From DSYU01 sp964437595 (GTDB taxonomy: Bacteria; Chloroflexota; Anaerolineae; Anaerolineales; Anaerolineaceae): DNA of 64,000 nucleotides. Shown here one piece after another: positions 24,998 to 33,368 of this stretch. The notes under the pieces were generated by a model, which made no database searches, was not told the DNA's origin, and was given only the letters and a program-made list of their open reading frames with translations. The translations under genes were made by a program, and so were the position numbers. Each line of letters opens with the position of its first letter. The stretch's first letter is position 1. The stretch lies in assembly GCA_964437595.1 (NCBI GenBank), contig CAYTHO010000011.1:1-64000 (forward strand), given 5' to 3'.

Positions 24998-25084
24998 TGT
25001 TATAATACATGCGACGCGAGCGATGGAACGCCGCGTTCTCTCCCCACGCGACGCCTGTTCACCCCAGGCGTCGCGTTCTTCATC
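24998..25084 (+). ncRNA. Possible small RNA or structured leader between tRNA-Gly and the HAD gene
   Basis: An extended -10 promoter (TGTTATAAT, 24998-25006) is followed by a GC-rich stretch and a perfect 12-bp hairpin (25046-25057 with 25065-25076, seven-base loop), then TTCTTCATCC. An upstream copy of ACGCGA could pair alternatively with the 3' arm. It could be a short RNA or an attenuator for the gene at 25135; the weak T-tract keeps this uncertain. Confidence 0.4.
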
Positions 25085-25134
25085 CTATAAGAAAGCTATA
25101 ACGGATCAAACGAAAACAGATTGGACCAGGATCA

Positions 25135-25950
25135 ATGAGCGATTTGTCTAAACTTGCACATATTAAATGTTTTATGCTGGATATGGACGGCACGTTTTAC
25201 CTGGGAAACCACCTGCTGCCCGGCGCGCTCGAATTTATTGACTTGCTAAGGCAGCATAACGTTCCATTTCTTTTTCTTACCAATAATTCCTCGCGCACCC
25301 AAAAAGAATATGCCGAAAAAATCCGCCGGTTCGGATTAGAACTTACTGAGGAAGCAATCTTTACCTCCGGTGAGGCCACCGCAATCTACCTGGCCAGGCG
25401 AAAGCCTGGGGCGAAATTATTCGTTGTGGGCACACCAGCGCTGGAACGTGAATTTGAGGAGCACGGGTTTGATCTCACGGATATCAATCCGGATTTCGCT
25501 GTGCTGGGATTTGATACCACGCTCACATACGCCAAGCTTTGGAAGTTGTGCGACCTGGTAACAGCGGGCGTCCCTTACATCGCCACGCATCCAGACATCA
25601 ACTGCCCTACCGAAACGGGCTTTATGCCAGACATTGGCGCTATGATGGCGCTGGTGGCTGCTTCAACTGGGAAACAACCAGACGTGATTATTGGCAAACC
25701 GTACCCGCCAATTGTAGAGGCACTGACGGAGAAATTGGGCCTGCCGGTTGAGGCCCTGTGCATGATCGGCGACAGGTTGTATACCGATATCGCGCTTGGC
25801 AAAACCGGCCTGACCACCATCCTGGTCCTTTCTGGAGAAACGCAGCGAGAACATCTGGCCGATTCGACCATCCAACCCGATTTTGTGATGGAGAACCTGG
25901 CCGAGCTGGTATCGCGGCTGCGGTTAATTTGGCAAAACGGTTCTAAATAG
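25135..25950 (+). CDS. HAD-IIA family phosphatase (NagD/p-nitrophenylphosphatase type)
   Basis: Soluble HAD hydrolase of 271 residues with a C2 cap. MLDMDGTFYLG holds the nucleophile and acid Asp pair, FLTNNSSRT is motif II with the NagD-type Asn-Ser, GKPYPPI gives the motif III Lys, and MIGDRLYTDIALGKTG is motif IV. Typical substrates are nucleoside or sugar monophosphates or phosphoglycolate; the exact one is not readable. AGGA precedes ATG 25135. Stands alone before the signalling island. Confidence 0.9.
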   Translation: MSDLSKLAHIKCFMLDMDGTFYLGNHLLPGALEFIDLLRQHNVPFLFLTNNSSRTQKEYAEKIRRFGLELTEEAIFTSGEATAIYLARRKPGAKLFVVGTPALEREFEEHGFDLTDINPDFAVLGFDTTLTYAKLWKLCDLVTAGVPYIATHPDINCPTETGFMPDIGAMMALVAASTGKQPDVIIGKPYPPIVEALTEKLGLPVEALCMIGDRLYTDIALGKTGLTTILVLSGETQREHLADSTIQPDFVMENLAELVSRLRLIWQNGSK

Positions 25951-26255
25951 ACAAATTTGAAAGGCAGCATAAACAGGGTTTAATGCCCCTTTTACTGAAA
26001 ACCACACTTTTTTAAATTAAAGTAGAACAAAAAGGGGAAGAATAAAAGGGCTATTGGCAGTAAGCTATACGAAGCCCATTTGTAATTACAAAACTGCAAA
26101 GGATTTGTGCCCTACTGCCTGTTGCCATTATAATAATGAGAGGGTTATTACCGGCTACAATTCCGCATTCACCCTTCCGTCTGGAGGGGATTAAGCAATA
26201 TCATATGGCTTTATGTTTCACAGGCGCTCCGCCTTAACCTTTGGAGAGTGGCTTC
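25951..26255 (+). promoter_or_regulatory. Intergenic region upstream of the signalling island
   Basis: A 305-base AT-rich gap. TTGTGC (26105-26110), 18-base spacer and TATAAT (26129-26134) form a plausible promoter for the downstream genes, leaving a leader of about 115 bases. Complementary runs CCCCTTTT (near 25986) and AAAAGGGG (near 26030) could form a weak stem. No gene seen. Confidence 0.5.
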
Positions 26256-26627
26256 ATGGGAGAGGAAAAAATCGTTTTACATGTTGAGGATAATCCTGAT
26301 AACCGGATGCTTGTTCGCCGCGTGCTGCAAGCCTTTGGGTACCAGGTCATCGATGCTGAAAATGCAAACATTGCCCGCAACATTTTGCAGACGAAGCGCC
26401 CCGACCTCATTCTGATGGACATCAACATGCCCGATATCGACGGCTACACTCTGACGAATGAGCTGAAGGCGATGCCGAACTTGATGGGCGTGCCAATTGT
26501 TGCAATTACGGCTAACGTGATGAAGGGAGACAGGGAACGCACGCTCAGCGCCGGTTGCGATGGATATATTGAGAAGCCGATTGATATTGATCGCTTCATT
26601 GAGCAGGTGGAACGTTTTCTGGGGTAA
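26256..26627 (+). CDS. Single-domain response regulator
   Basis: A CheY-like receiver with no output domain, 123 residues. Acidic residues in HVEDNPDN, phospho-acceptor Asp in LILMDINMPDIDG, the switch Thr in VAITANVM and the conserved Lys in YIEKPID are all present. The start is ATG 26256 behind TTTGGAGAG; an in-frame TTG lies in that Shine-Dalgarno. It is the first gene of the island and most similar in layout to DivK-like diffusible regulators. Its kinase is probably the hybrid kinase encoded downstream. Confidence 0.92.
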   Translation: MGEEKIVLHVEDNPDNRMLVRRVLQAFGYQVIDAENANIARNILQTKRPDLILMDINMPDIDGYTLTNELKAMPNLMGVPIVAITANVMKGDRERTLSAGCDGYIEKPIDIDRFIEQVERFLG

Positions 26628-26714
26628 CGGTGTTATGCGAGCAGTTTCTTTCCACCGGTATCGGGATGAAAAACAGGCTGGGTTTTCTCACTTTTAGCAC
26701 ATCAATGGGAAATC

Positions 26715-27116
26715 ATGGTTAAAGACGCAATTGTTCTCGTAGTGGAAGATAATGTATCCAACTTTGTCCTGATCGCGCGTATGCTCGGGTTTCTGGGAAT
26801 ACACTGCGAATGGAAAACATCGGGGTATGAGGTTGTTGAATACGCCGATACATTGCCAAAAGTAGATCTCATTCTCATGGATATTCGCTTGCCTTATGAG
26901 GATGGTTATAGTGCGCTGCGCAAGATCCGGCAATCAGGGAAGCTGAAAGACGTGCCGGTAATTGCTGTGACCGCTGAGGCAAGCGAGGAGCAAATGAATA
27001 AAGCTCGCCAGTCAGGTTTTAATGGATTTCTTGGTAAACCCCTGGACCCTGACCGCTTCCCAGATCAAATTCAGCGAATCTTAGCCGGTGAGCCCGTCTG
27101 GGAAATGAGTTATTAG
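26715..27116 (+). CDS. Single-domain response regulator
   Basis: Second receiver-only protein, 133 residues. VVEDNVSN supplies the acidic residues, LILMDIRLPYEDG the phospho-acceptor Asp, VIAVTAEASEEQ the switch Thr and GFLGKPLDP the Lys. The C-terminal tail PVWEMSY is extra. Eleven bases separate it from the large receptor gene, so it is surely in the same transcript. Confidence 0.92.
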   Translation: MVKDAIVLVVEDNVSNFVLIARMLGFLGIHCEWKTSGYEVVEYADTLPKVDLILMDIRLPYEDGYSALRKIRQSGKLKDVPVIAVTAEASEEQMNKARQSGFNGFLGKPLDPDRFPDQIQRILAGEPVWEMSY

Positions 27117-27127
27117 AGGAGAAGAAT

Positions 27128-30100
27128 ATGCTCTCGCGTTGGGTTCCTTTGCTCAGGCCCCGGTCACAACCGAGGCAGACGCGTTTAAAGCACAGCCTGT
27201 TGCGGGACGTTCTTTTTGTACTCCTTCTCATCTCTTTACTTCCCCTGCTCCTGATTGGAACACTTAATTTCCTGCGCACGCGCCAGATGCTGGAGCAGCA
27301 AATCTCCCGGCAGATGGAAAGCATCGTCAATCGCGAGGTGAACCAGCTCGATCAATACGTTGAGACGCGCAGCAGCATCATCGAGCGGATGGTAACAGAA
27401 CAAACCTTTCACGATAATCTATTCACTCTCATTTCCACTGACCCCGCGGATAGCCAATACACTTATTCGATGGGGATGCTTTACCACAGCTTTCGCACCA
27501 GCGCGCAACTGGGCATTGAAAAAATCTTCGATCAGATGTTTATCGTGCTTCCCGATGGCAAAGTTGTTCTGGCATCGGATGATATCTGGATCACCAAAAA
27601 CTTTAGCGATGGCACCATCCAGGAGCAAGCCATCCGGGATTTGATAGGCACCAATCGCTCGGTTTTTGTCTACAGCCCGGTTCCAGGGTATGCGAACCAA
27701 CTGGTTTTGTTTGTTTCGCGCTCTTTTGTCAATGAAAAGGGCGAACCGATGGCAACCCTCTTTGCCACTTCGAGCACCAGTCTCACCAATCTGACGCTCT
27801 CGGATTCTTCCTCCTTTTTACCCGAAGCCAATGCGTATTACTTTACTTCTGAGGCAAGCCTGATTGGGGAAAGTGAAGGCAATCAACTGGCGCAAATGCC
27901 AGAAAACCCCGGGCTATCCGCATCGATTCAACCGCTGATTGGCGACCAGGCCGCGATGCGGTTATTCACCGCCCCATCCTACAGCAACACACCCATCATC
28001 GGTTACGCCTATTGGCAGCCCAAATACCGGATCGGATCGCTGCTGACTGTAACGGAACAGTCGGTTTACCAGATCAATAACATCTTCGACCCGACCAATA
28101 TCTTTCTCCTGGGAGCTTCGCTGGCCCTCGCCGGGGGGCTGGTATATTTCCTTGGCACTCGCCTGATTAACCCGCTGGTAAAAATGGCGCACGCTGCTGA
28201 TTTGTTCTCACAGGGGAATTGGAGCGAGCGCGTACCAATTAACCGCCAGGATGAGATCGGGCAGCTAGCAATGTCATTCAACCACATGGCAGACGAGCTG
28301 AGTGAGCTTTATCACTCTCTGGAAAGCGCCGTAGAACGACGCACCGGGCAGCTGCGTATTGCCTCTGAAGTTGCTCAGCTTGCAACTTCCACAACAAAAA
28401 TCAGCGATGCTTTGGGCCGCACGGCGGAACTCATTGCCAACCGTTTTGGTTTTTATCACGTGGCCATTTACCTGTTTGATGAAACAGGTCAGAAGCTGGT
28501 GCTCAAAGAAGCCAGCGGTTTAATGGGGCGGCAGGTACTTACCCGCGGCGATCAGGTAGATCTATCCGAAAACACACTGATCAGTTGGGTAGCCACTCAG
28601 AACCAGTCGAAATTTATTTGGGATGTGGCCCAAGACCCTCTCTTCCGTTCTGATCCACTTTTACCCGATACGCAGTCCGAAACGGCTGTTCCCATTACGA
28701 TCGGCACGGAGGTGTTAGGGGTACTGGATATCCAATCTTCATTAACCAACGCATTTGATGAAGAAACGGTTGCCGTATTTCAAACCCTTGCGAACCAGAT
28801 CTCCAGCACCCTGCAAGCCACCCGCCTGCTGGAAGCGACGCAGTACAATTATCAAGAAACGTCCATTCTGTATCAGGGCGCCCGGCAGGTCATCCAGGCA
28901 CACGATGAGGGCGAGATGGTGCAGGTTTTGTCGGATACATTCATTCAGATCCCGTTCTTGACCGCCATCCTAACGATCGACGGCGAAAATTTCAAATTCC
29001 TCGCCCTGGCTGATTATGAGAACAGGCGGATCGAAAAAAGCCTGCAGAGCTTGAATATCCCAACCGGCAAAATGGCCAATCTGCTCACCGAGAACCGGGT
29101 AGTTGTGATTGGGGATATCACGCAGCATTCTGATTATGATAATTTGATCTCTTTCCTGGTGCGCCGCGCATACCGCGCCGCTGCGCTGCTGCCGGTGCTC
29201 GAAGCGGGACGTCTCTCAAAAGTAATTGTTCTGGGGTCACGCGACCCGAACCAGATCCTTCAGGCGAACCTTTCACCCTTTGCAAACCTGGCGGAGGTGT
29301 TTGGTTCTTCGCTGGAAAAGTCGCGGGTGCTGCACACCCTACAGAATAGACTTTCCGAGCTCCAGACCCTATCCACCTTCAGCCAGGCAATTTCCGCTGA
29401 AACGGATCTCAACCAACTGTACCGCGTTCTCCACGAACAGATTATCCAAACCCTTGGCTCTGATCTGGAGTTCGCAGTGGCAATTTATAACGAGCAAGAA
29501 GGCCAGATTGAATGGCCATACTTCTACGAAAACAAGCAGGTCACTTCCCAACCCCCTTCCAGGCTTGGCGAAGGGCTGACTTCTACTGTAATCCAAAACC
29601 GCCAGCCGATGTTGTTGCTAACAGAAAAAGCTATCCTGGCGCAAAACCCAATCATCAGCGGCGAGACGCCTAAGTCCTGGATGGGCATCCCTCTGGTCTT
29701 TGGCGGCATGGTTGTTGGCGCTCTTCTCATTCAGGACCTGGTTAATGAGAACGCATTCGACCAGGATGATTTGAACCTGTTTATGACTCTTGCGCCACAA
29801 ATCGCAACCAACGTCAGGAACACGCAGTTATATACAGAAACACAGCAAACGCTGCGCGCGTACGACGAAGAGCGCTTCCTGTTCAACACCCTGCTGGACA
29901 GTATCCCTGAAGGCATTTCCATCAAGGATGTAAACGGAAGGTATATCCGCGCCAGCGAATCGATTGCTCGAAGCTTCCAGATGAGCGCGAGTGAAATCGT
30001 AGGCAAAACCGACTACGACCTTTTCGACCGCGACACTGCCGAAAAGATCTTCCGCGAGGAACAAAATGCAATGAATTTGGGCAGGCCAGAAATTGGCTTG

Positions 30101-31537
30101 ATCCAAAGCGCGGTTTCGCAGTCAGGCGCAGAGATCTGGACGCAAACCTCCCGCCTGCCGATTCACACCCAATCGGGCGAGCCCTATGGCTTGCTGCTGA
30201 TCCAGCGCGACATTACCGAGCTGAAACTGGCCGAAAAGCTGGCCGAACGGCGCGCGGAGCAGGTGCTTACCGCCGCTGAGATCGCCCGAGACGCGACCGG
30301 CATTCTGGACATCAAAGAGCTGCTGCAGAAATCAATCAACCTCGTTCGCGACCGGTTCGGCTTTTACCATGCTTCGGTTTTCCTGCTGGACCCGATTGGT
30401 GAAAATGCGGTACTACGCGAATCCACCGGTCCAGCAGGCGAGAAAATGCTGCAGGCAGCCCACCGGCTGGCGGTTGGGTCTAAGTCAATCGTTGGCCAGG
30501 TAACGGCGAATGGCAAGGCGATGGTTGTGAACGATGTTACGATCGATCCCACGCACCTGCCGAACCCGCTGCTGCCAGATACGCGCAGCGAGCTGGCTAT
30601 CCCCTTAGCCGTTGGCGATCGTATTTTAGGCGCATTAGACGTGCAAAGCGTACAATTCAATGCTTTCAACACAGAAGATATCGGCATACTGCAGATCCTC
30701 GCAGATCAGTTAGCCGTATCGGTGGTGAACAGTGAATTATTCGCAAAAGCCCAGGAATTATTAGGGAAGCACCGCCTGCTGAGGCAGATCTCCGTAGCGG
30801 CAAGCACAAGCACCGATCTGGAAAGCGCTATGGGGAATGTGGTGAGCGGTTTGCGGACCGCCATGGTTGGCGAGCGTGTTTCCATCTTGCTGCTGAACGA
30901 TGAACAACAATTACAAACGCAAGCTTCTGCGGGATATGAGGGAACCCGCCACCTGAACATCCGCACGAGCCCGGGCCAGGGCATTTGCGGCAAGGCCGCG
31001 CTTGAAAAGCGCCCGGTGCGTATTGATGATGTCCTCAACGACCCAGACTATATTCCTGTGGATAACGAGGTACGATCCGAACTGGCGATACCGATCTTGT
31101 TCAGCGAAACCCTGATTGGGGTCTTGAACATCGAGAGCACGCAGGCGCACGCCTTTGACGAAAATGATGAGGAAATTTTGGGCGCCTTGGGCAACAACCT
31201 TGGCGGGGTTATCGCTAACATCCGGCTGGTCAATCAGGTTCGCCAGCAGGTGGATCGCGAACGGCAGTTATTTGAGGTCACCAGCAAGATCCGGCACTCC
31301 GTAGATATGGATACGATCCTGGAAACTTCCGCGAAAGAGATTGCCCGCGTGCTCGGCGCCCGCCGGGCCAGCATTCGCGTTACCGCAGGCAGGACAGACC
31401 AACCAGCCCAATCCCCTGCTACCAAACAAAATATATTTGGCGAAGGCCAGGACAGCGATTGGACACTGGGGAACAATGGCAGCAACGGCAAGGGATTGGA
31501 TGACCCCCATGCCAGAGGGCGGAAGAATGGGCACTAG
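27128..31537 (+). CDS. Large membrane sensor: Cache-like sensor, HAMP, five GAF and one PAS domain, no kinase
   Basis: A 1469-residue receptor. Membrane helix near 27-47, an extracytoplasmic sensor (about 50-322, dCache-like), a second helix near 325-345 and HAMP near 345-400. GAF-type domains follow at about 425-570 (canonical, GFYHVAIYLFDE), 585-735 (divergent), 765-910, 1065-1210 (GFYHASVFLLD) and 1225-1370, with a PAS at about 925-1045 (LDSIPEGISIKDVNGRYI). The protein ends in a half-GAF-like stub (KIRHSVDMDTILETSAKEI) and a Gly/Asn-rich tail. There is no HisKA, HATPase, GGDEF or methyl-accepting domain, so signal must leave through a partner. AGAGGAGAAG precedes the start. Confidence 0.85.
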   Translation: MLSRWVPLLRPRSQPRQTRLKHSLLRDVLFVLLLISLLPLLLIGTLNFLRTRQMLEQQISRQMESIVNREVNQLDQYVETRSSIIERMVTEQTFHDNLFTLISTDPADSQYTYSMGMLYHSFRTSAQLGIEKIFDQMFIVLPDGKVVLASDDIWITKNFSDGTIQEQAIRDLIGTNRSVFVYSPVPGYANQLVLFVSRSFVNEKGEPMATLFATSSTSLTNLTLSDSSSFLPEANAYYFTSEASLIGESEGNQLAQMPENPGLSASIQPLIGDQAAMRLFTAPSYSNTPIIGYAYWQPKYRIGSLLTVTEQSVYQINNIFDPTNIFLLGASLALAGGLVYFLGTRLINPLVKMAHAADLFSQGNWSERVPINRQDEIGQLAMSFNHMADELSELYHSLESAVERRTGQLRIASEVAQLATSTTKISDALGRTAELIANRFGFYHVAIYLFDETGQKLVLKEASGLMGRQVLTRGDQVDLSENTLISWVATQNQSKFIWDVAQDPLFRSDPLLPDTQSETAVPITIGTEVLGVLDIQSSLTNAFDEETVAVFQTLANQISSTLQATRLLEATQYNYQETSILYQGARQVIQAHDEGEMVQVLSDTFIQIPFLTAILTIDGENFKFLALADYENRRIEKSLQSLNIPTGKMANLLTENRVVVIGDITQHSDYDNLISFLVRRAYRAAALLPVLEAGRLSKVIVLGSRDPNQILQANLSPFANLAEVFGSSLEKSRVLHTLQNRLSELQTLSTFSQAISAETDLNQLYRVLHEQIIQTLGSDLEFAVAIYNEQEGQIEWPYFYENKQVTSQPPSRLGEGLTSTVIQNRQPMLLLTEKAILAQNPIISGETPKSWMGIPLVFGGMVVGALLIQDLVNENAFDQDDLNLFMTLAPQIATNVRNTQLYTETQQTLRAYDEERFLFNTLLDSIPEGISIKDVNGRYIRASESIARSFQMSASEIVGKTDYDLFDRDTAEKIFREEQNAMNLGRPEIGLIQSAVSQSGAEIWTQTSRLPIHTQSGEPYGLLLIQRDITELKLAEKLAERRAEQVLTAAEIARDATGILDIKELLQKSINLVRDRFGFYHASVFLLDPIGENAVLRESTGPAGEKMLQAAHRLAVGSKSIVGQVTANGKAMVVNDVTIDPTHLPNPLLPDTRSELAIPLAVGDRILGALDVQSVQFNAFNTEDIGILQILADQLAVSVVNSELFAKAQELLGKHRLLRQISVAASTSTDLESAMGNVVSGLRTAMVGERVSILLLNDEQQLQTQASAGYEGTRHLNIRTSPGQGICGKAALEKRPVRIDDVLNDPDYIPVDNEVRSELAIPILFSETLIGVLNIESTQAHAFDENDEEILGALGNNLGGVIANIRLVNQVRQQVDRERQLFEVTSKIRHSVDMDTILETSAKEIARVLGARRASIRVTAGRTDQPAQSPATKQNIFGEGQDSDWTLGNNGSNGKGLDDPHARGRKNGH

Positions 31538-31538
31538 T

Positions 31539-31644
31539 ACAGTCGGGCGTAAATACCTATGTTGTTATTCGCCGGTTCCGCCCGACTGTTTAAAGTACCC
31601 GGCGCTGCGTGCTAACCATAGAGGTATTTATGCCGCCGGGTACT
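31539..31644 (+). ncRNA. Paired hairpins with mutually complementary loops (structured intergenic element)
   Basis: Two perfect 11-bp hairpins, each 51 bases with a 29-base loop, lie four bases apart: 31539-31549 with 31579-31589, and 31594-31604 with 31634-31644. Loop 1 has TAAATACCTATG (31550-31561), loop 2 has CATAGAGGTATTTA (31617-31630), which can pair over 9+3 bases with a two-base bulge. The hairpins look like inverted copies of one another. It fills the gap between two receptor genes. Function unknown; a kissing-loop RNA or a REP-like inverted pair are the two readings. Confidence 0.6.
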
Positions 31645-31655
31645 AGGAGCGCAAC

Positions 31656-33368
31656 ATGAACTTTTTTAAGCAGCTTTCCCCATTCTACATTCCGCCAGCT
31701 ACCGCGAAAGAAGGCGGCCTGGCGATTTTGCGAGAGCGCATCCTGCAGTTTATGCTGATTGGGGTGTCCATACTGGGCATACTGCTGATCATTGGATCTG
31801 CCAATGTGGTGTTTCTAGAGCCGTTATATCGGTTACCGGCCATTTACATCTATGTACCAGTTTATATCCTCACCTTGATTACCACGCTCTTCCGGCATAT
31901 ACCCTATAAATTGCGCGCTGTGGTGATGGTGAATATTGTTTTTGTATTGGCAATTTTTGAGCTTTTTGACAGCGGTCAGCTCGCTGAAATACGCATGTTT
32001 TTACTGGGCTACGTTGCGCTGTCTGCTGTTCTGCTCACCGCTCGAGATGCAGTAGCAGCCATTATTATCAGCGCGCTGATGGTAACTGGTCTTGGGCTCT
32101 ATGCAGTTAATAACCCGAACCCTCCCATCGCATCACTCGCAAATCTTATTCGGGGAAGCAGTTGGATCACCAACACGTTCTCGTTTATCGGTCTTGCATC
32201 GGTGATCACCGGCTCGATTGCCATGATTATCGATGGTCTCGACCGCAACCTCAAGCACCAGGCAGAGCTATCACGAAGCCTTCAGAGCGAGCGCGATCTG
32301 CTCGAGGAACGGGTCGATGAACGAACCCGCGCGATGGCGCGGCGTTTGGTGCAGTTACGTACCTCCGCGGAGATTACTGGCGCAATCAGTTCGATGAGCG
32401 ATCCAGAAGAATTTCTACAACATTTTGTTGACCTGATCAAAGAGCGTTTTGACCTTTACTATGTAGGTATCTTCCTGGTAGACAGCAACCGCCAATACGC
32501 TGTGCTGCGGGCCGGTACAGGAGAAGCTGGCAAGCGAATGCTTGCCGCCGGGCACCAACTGGCGGTCGGCAGCAGTTCCATGATCGGCTGGTCGATTGCC
32601 AACCGACAAGCGCGCATCGCGTTGGATGTTGGCGCGGAGGCCGTGCGGTTCAGCAACCCGCACCTGCCCCTCACCCGTTCTGAGCTGGCGCTGCCCATTA
32701 TCGCGCATGATCATGTTTTGGGCGCTTTCACCATTCAATCTGAGCTTCCAGAGGCATTCGATGAGAATGACATCTCTATGCTGAAAAGCATCGCCGACAG
32801 CCTATCCATCGCCCTGGAAAACGATCAACTGTTTCGGGAGACTCGCCAGCGGTTGGATGAAATTCGCTCGTTGAACCGGGAATATCTGCAGCGCGCCTGG
32901 ACAGAGTCACTGGAAACGTACGGTGAGCTTGCCTATGAATATGAAAGCCCGACTACTGCGAAAGAATTCGAGCAGGCGAAAAGCGTTCAGGTACCCCTGC
33001 TGCTGCGCGATACCGTGATCGGAGAAATCACGTTAGACATCGACCGCGACAGCCTGACAGAGGAAGAAAAAACTTTTGTAGAAAACGTCACTACACAGAC
33101 GGCCATCGCTTTGGAAAATGCCCGCCTGCTAAACGAAACAGAGCGCCGCGCCGTTCAGGAGCAGAAACTTAATGAGCTGGCAACGCGGTTTTCGCGTGCT
33201 TTAAACATTGAAGACATTTTACGGGCAGCAGCCCAGGAACTGGGCCAGCTTCCCGCTGTCGCGGAGGTTTCCGTCCAATTGAATCCGAATGCACCTGCGG
33301 CGAAAGGCTCAGCCAATATTACCGGTCTGACCGGCGGCAGCAGCGGCAACGGAAAGGAGCGTGGGTGA
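31656..33368 (+). CDS. Polytopic membrane GAF sensor without kinase domain
   Basis: The 570 residues have about six membrane helices (between 28 and 205), a helical linker with DLLEERVDERTRAMARRLVQ, a canonical GAF near 240-395 (FDLYYVGIFLVDSNR, LAVGSSSMIGW), a second shortened GAF-like module near 415-500, and a C-terminal stub (FSRALNIEDILRAAAQELG). No catalytic output domain. It shares the GAF, half-GAF and stub order with the next two genes, so the three arose by duplication. The stop overlaps the next start by one base (TGATG). Confidence 0.85.
   Translation: MNFFKQLSPFYIPPATAKEGGLAILRERILQFMLIGVSILGILLIIGSANVVFLEPLYRLPAIYIYVPVYILTLITTLFRHIPYKLRAVVMVNIVFVLAIFELFDSGQLAEIRMFLLGYVALSAVLLTARDAVAAIIISALMVTGLGLYAVNNPNPPIASLANLIRGSSWITNTFSFIGLASVITGSIAMIIDGLDRNLKHQAELSRSLQSERDLLEERVDERTRAMARRLVQLRTSAEITGAISSMSDPEEFLQHFVDLIKERFDLYYVGIFLVDSNRQYAVLRAGTGEAGKRMLAAGHQLAVGSSSMIGWSIANRQARIALDVGAEAVRFSNPHLPLTRSELALPIIAHDHVLGAFTIQSELPEAFDENDISMLKSIADSLSIALENDQLFRETRQRLDEIRSLNREYLQRAWTESLETYGELAYEYESPTTAKEFEQAKSVQVPLLLRDTVIGEITLDIDRDSLTEEEKTFVENVTTQTAIALENARLLNETERRAVQEQKLNELATRFSRALNIEDILRAAAQELGQLPAVAEVSVQLNPNAPAAKGSANITGLTGGSSGNGKERG

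Noticed and set aside
24878..25090. Open reading frame across tRNA-Gly
   Set aside because: It covers the tRNA and the GC-rich hairpin, has no ribosome site and no family resemblance.
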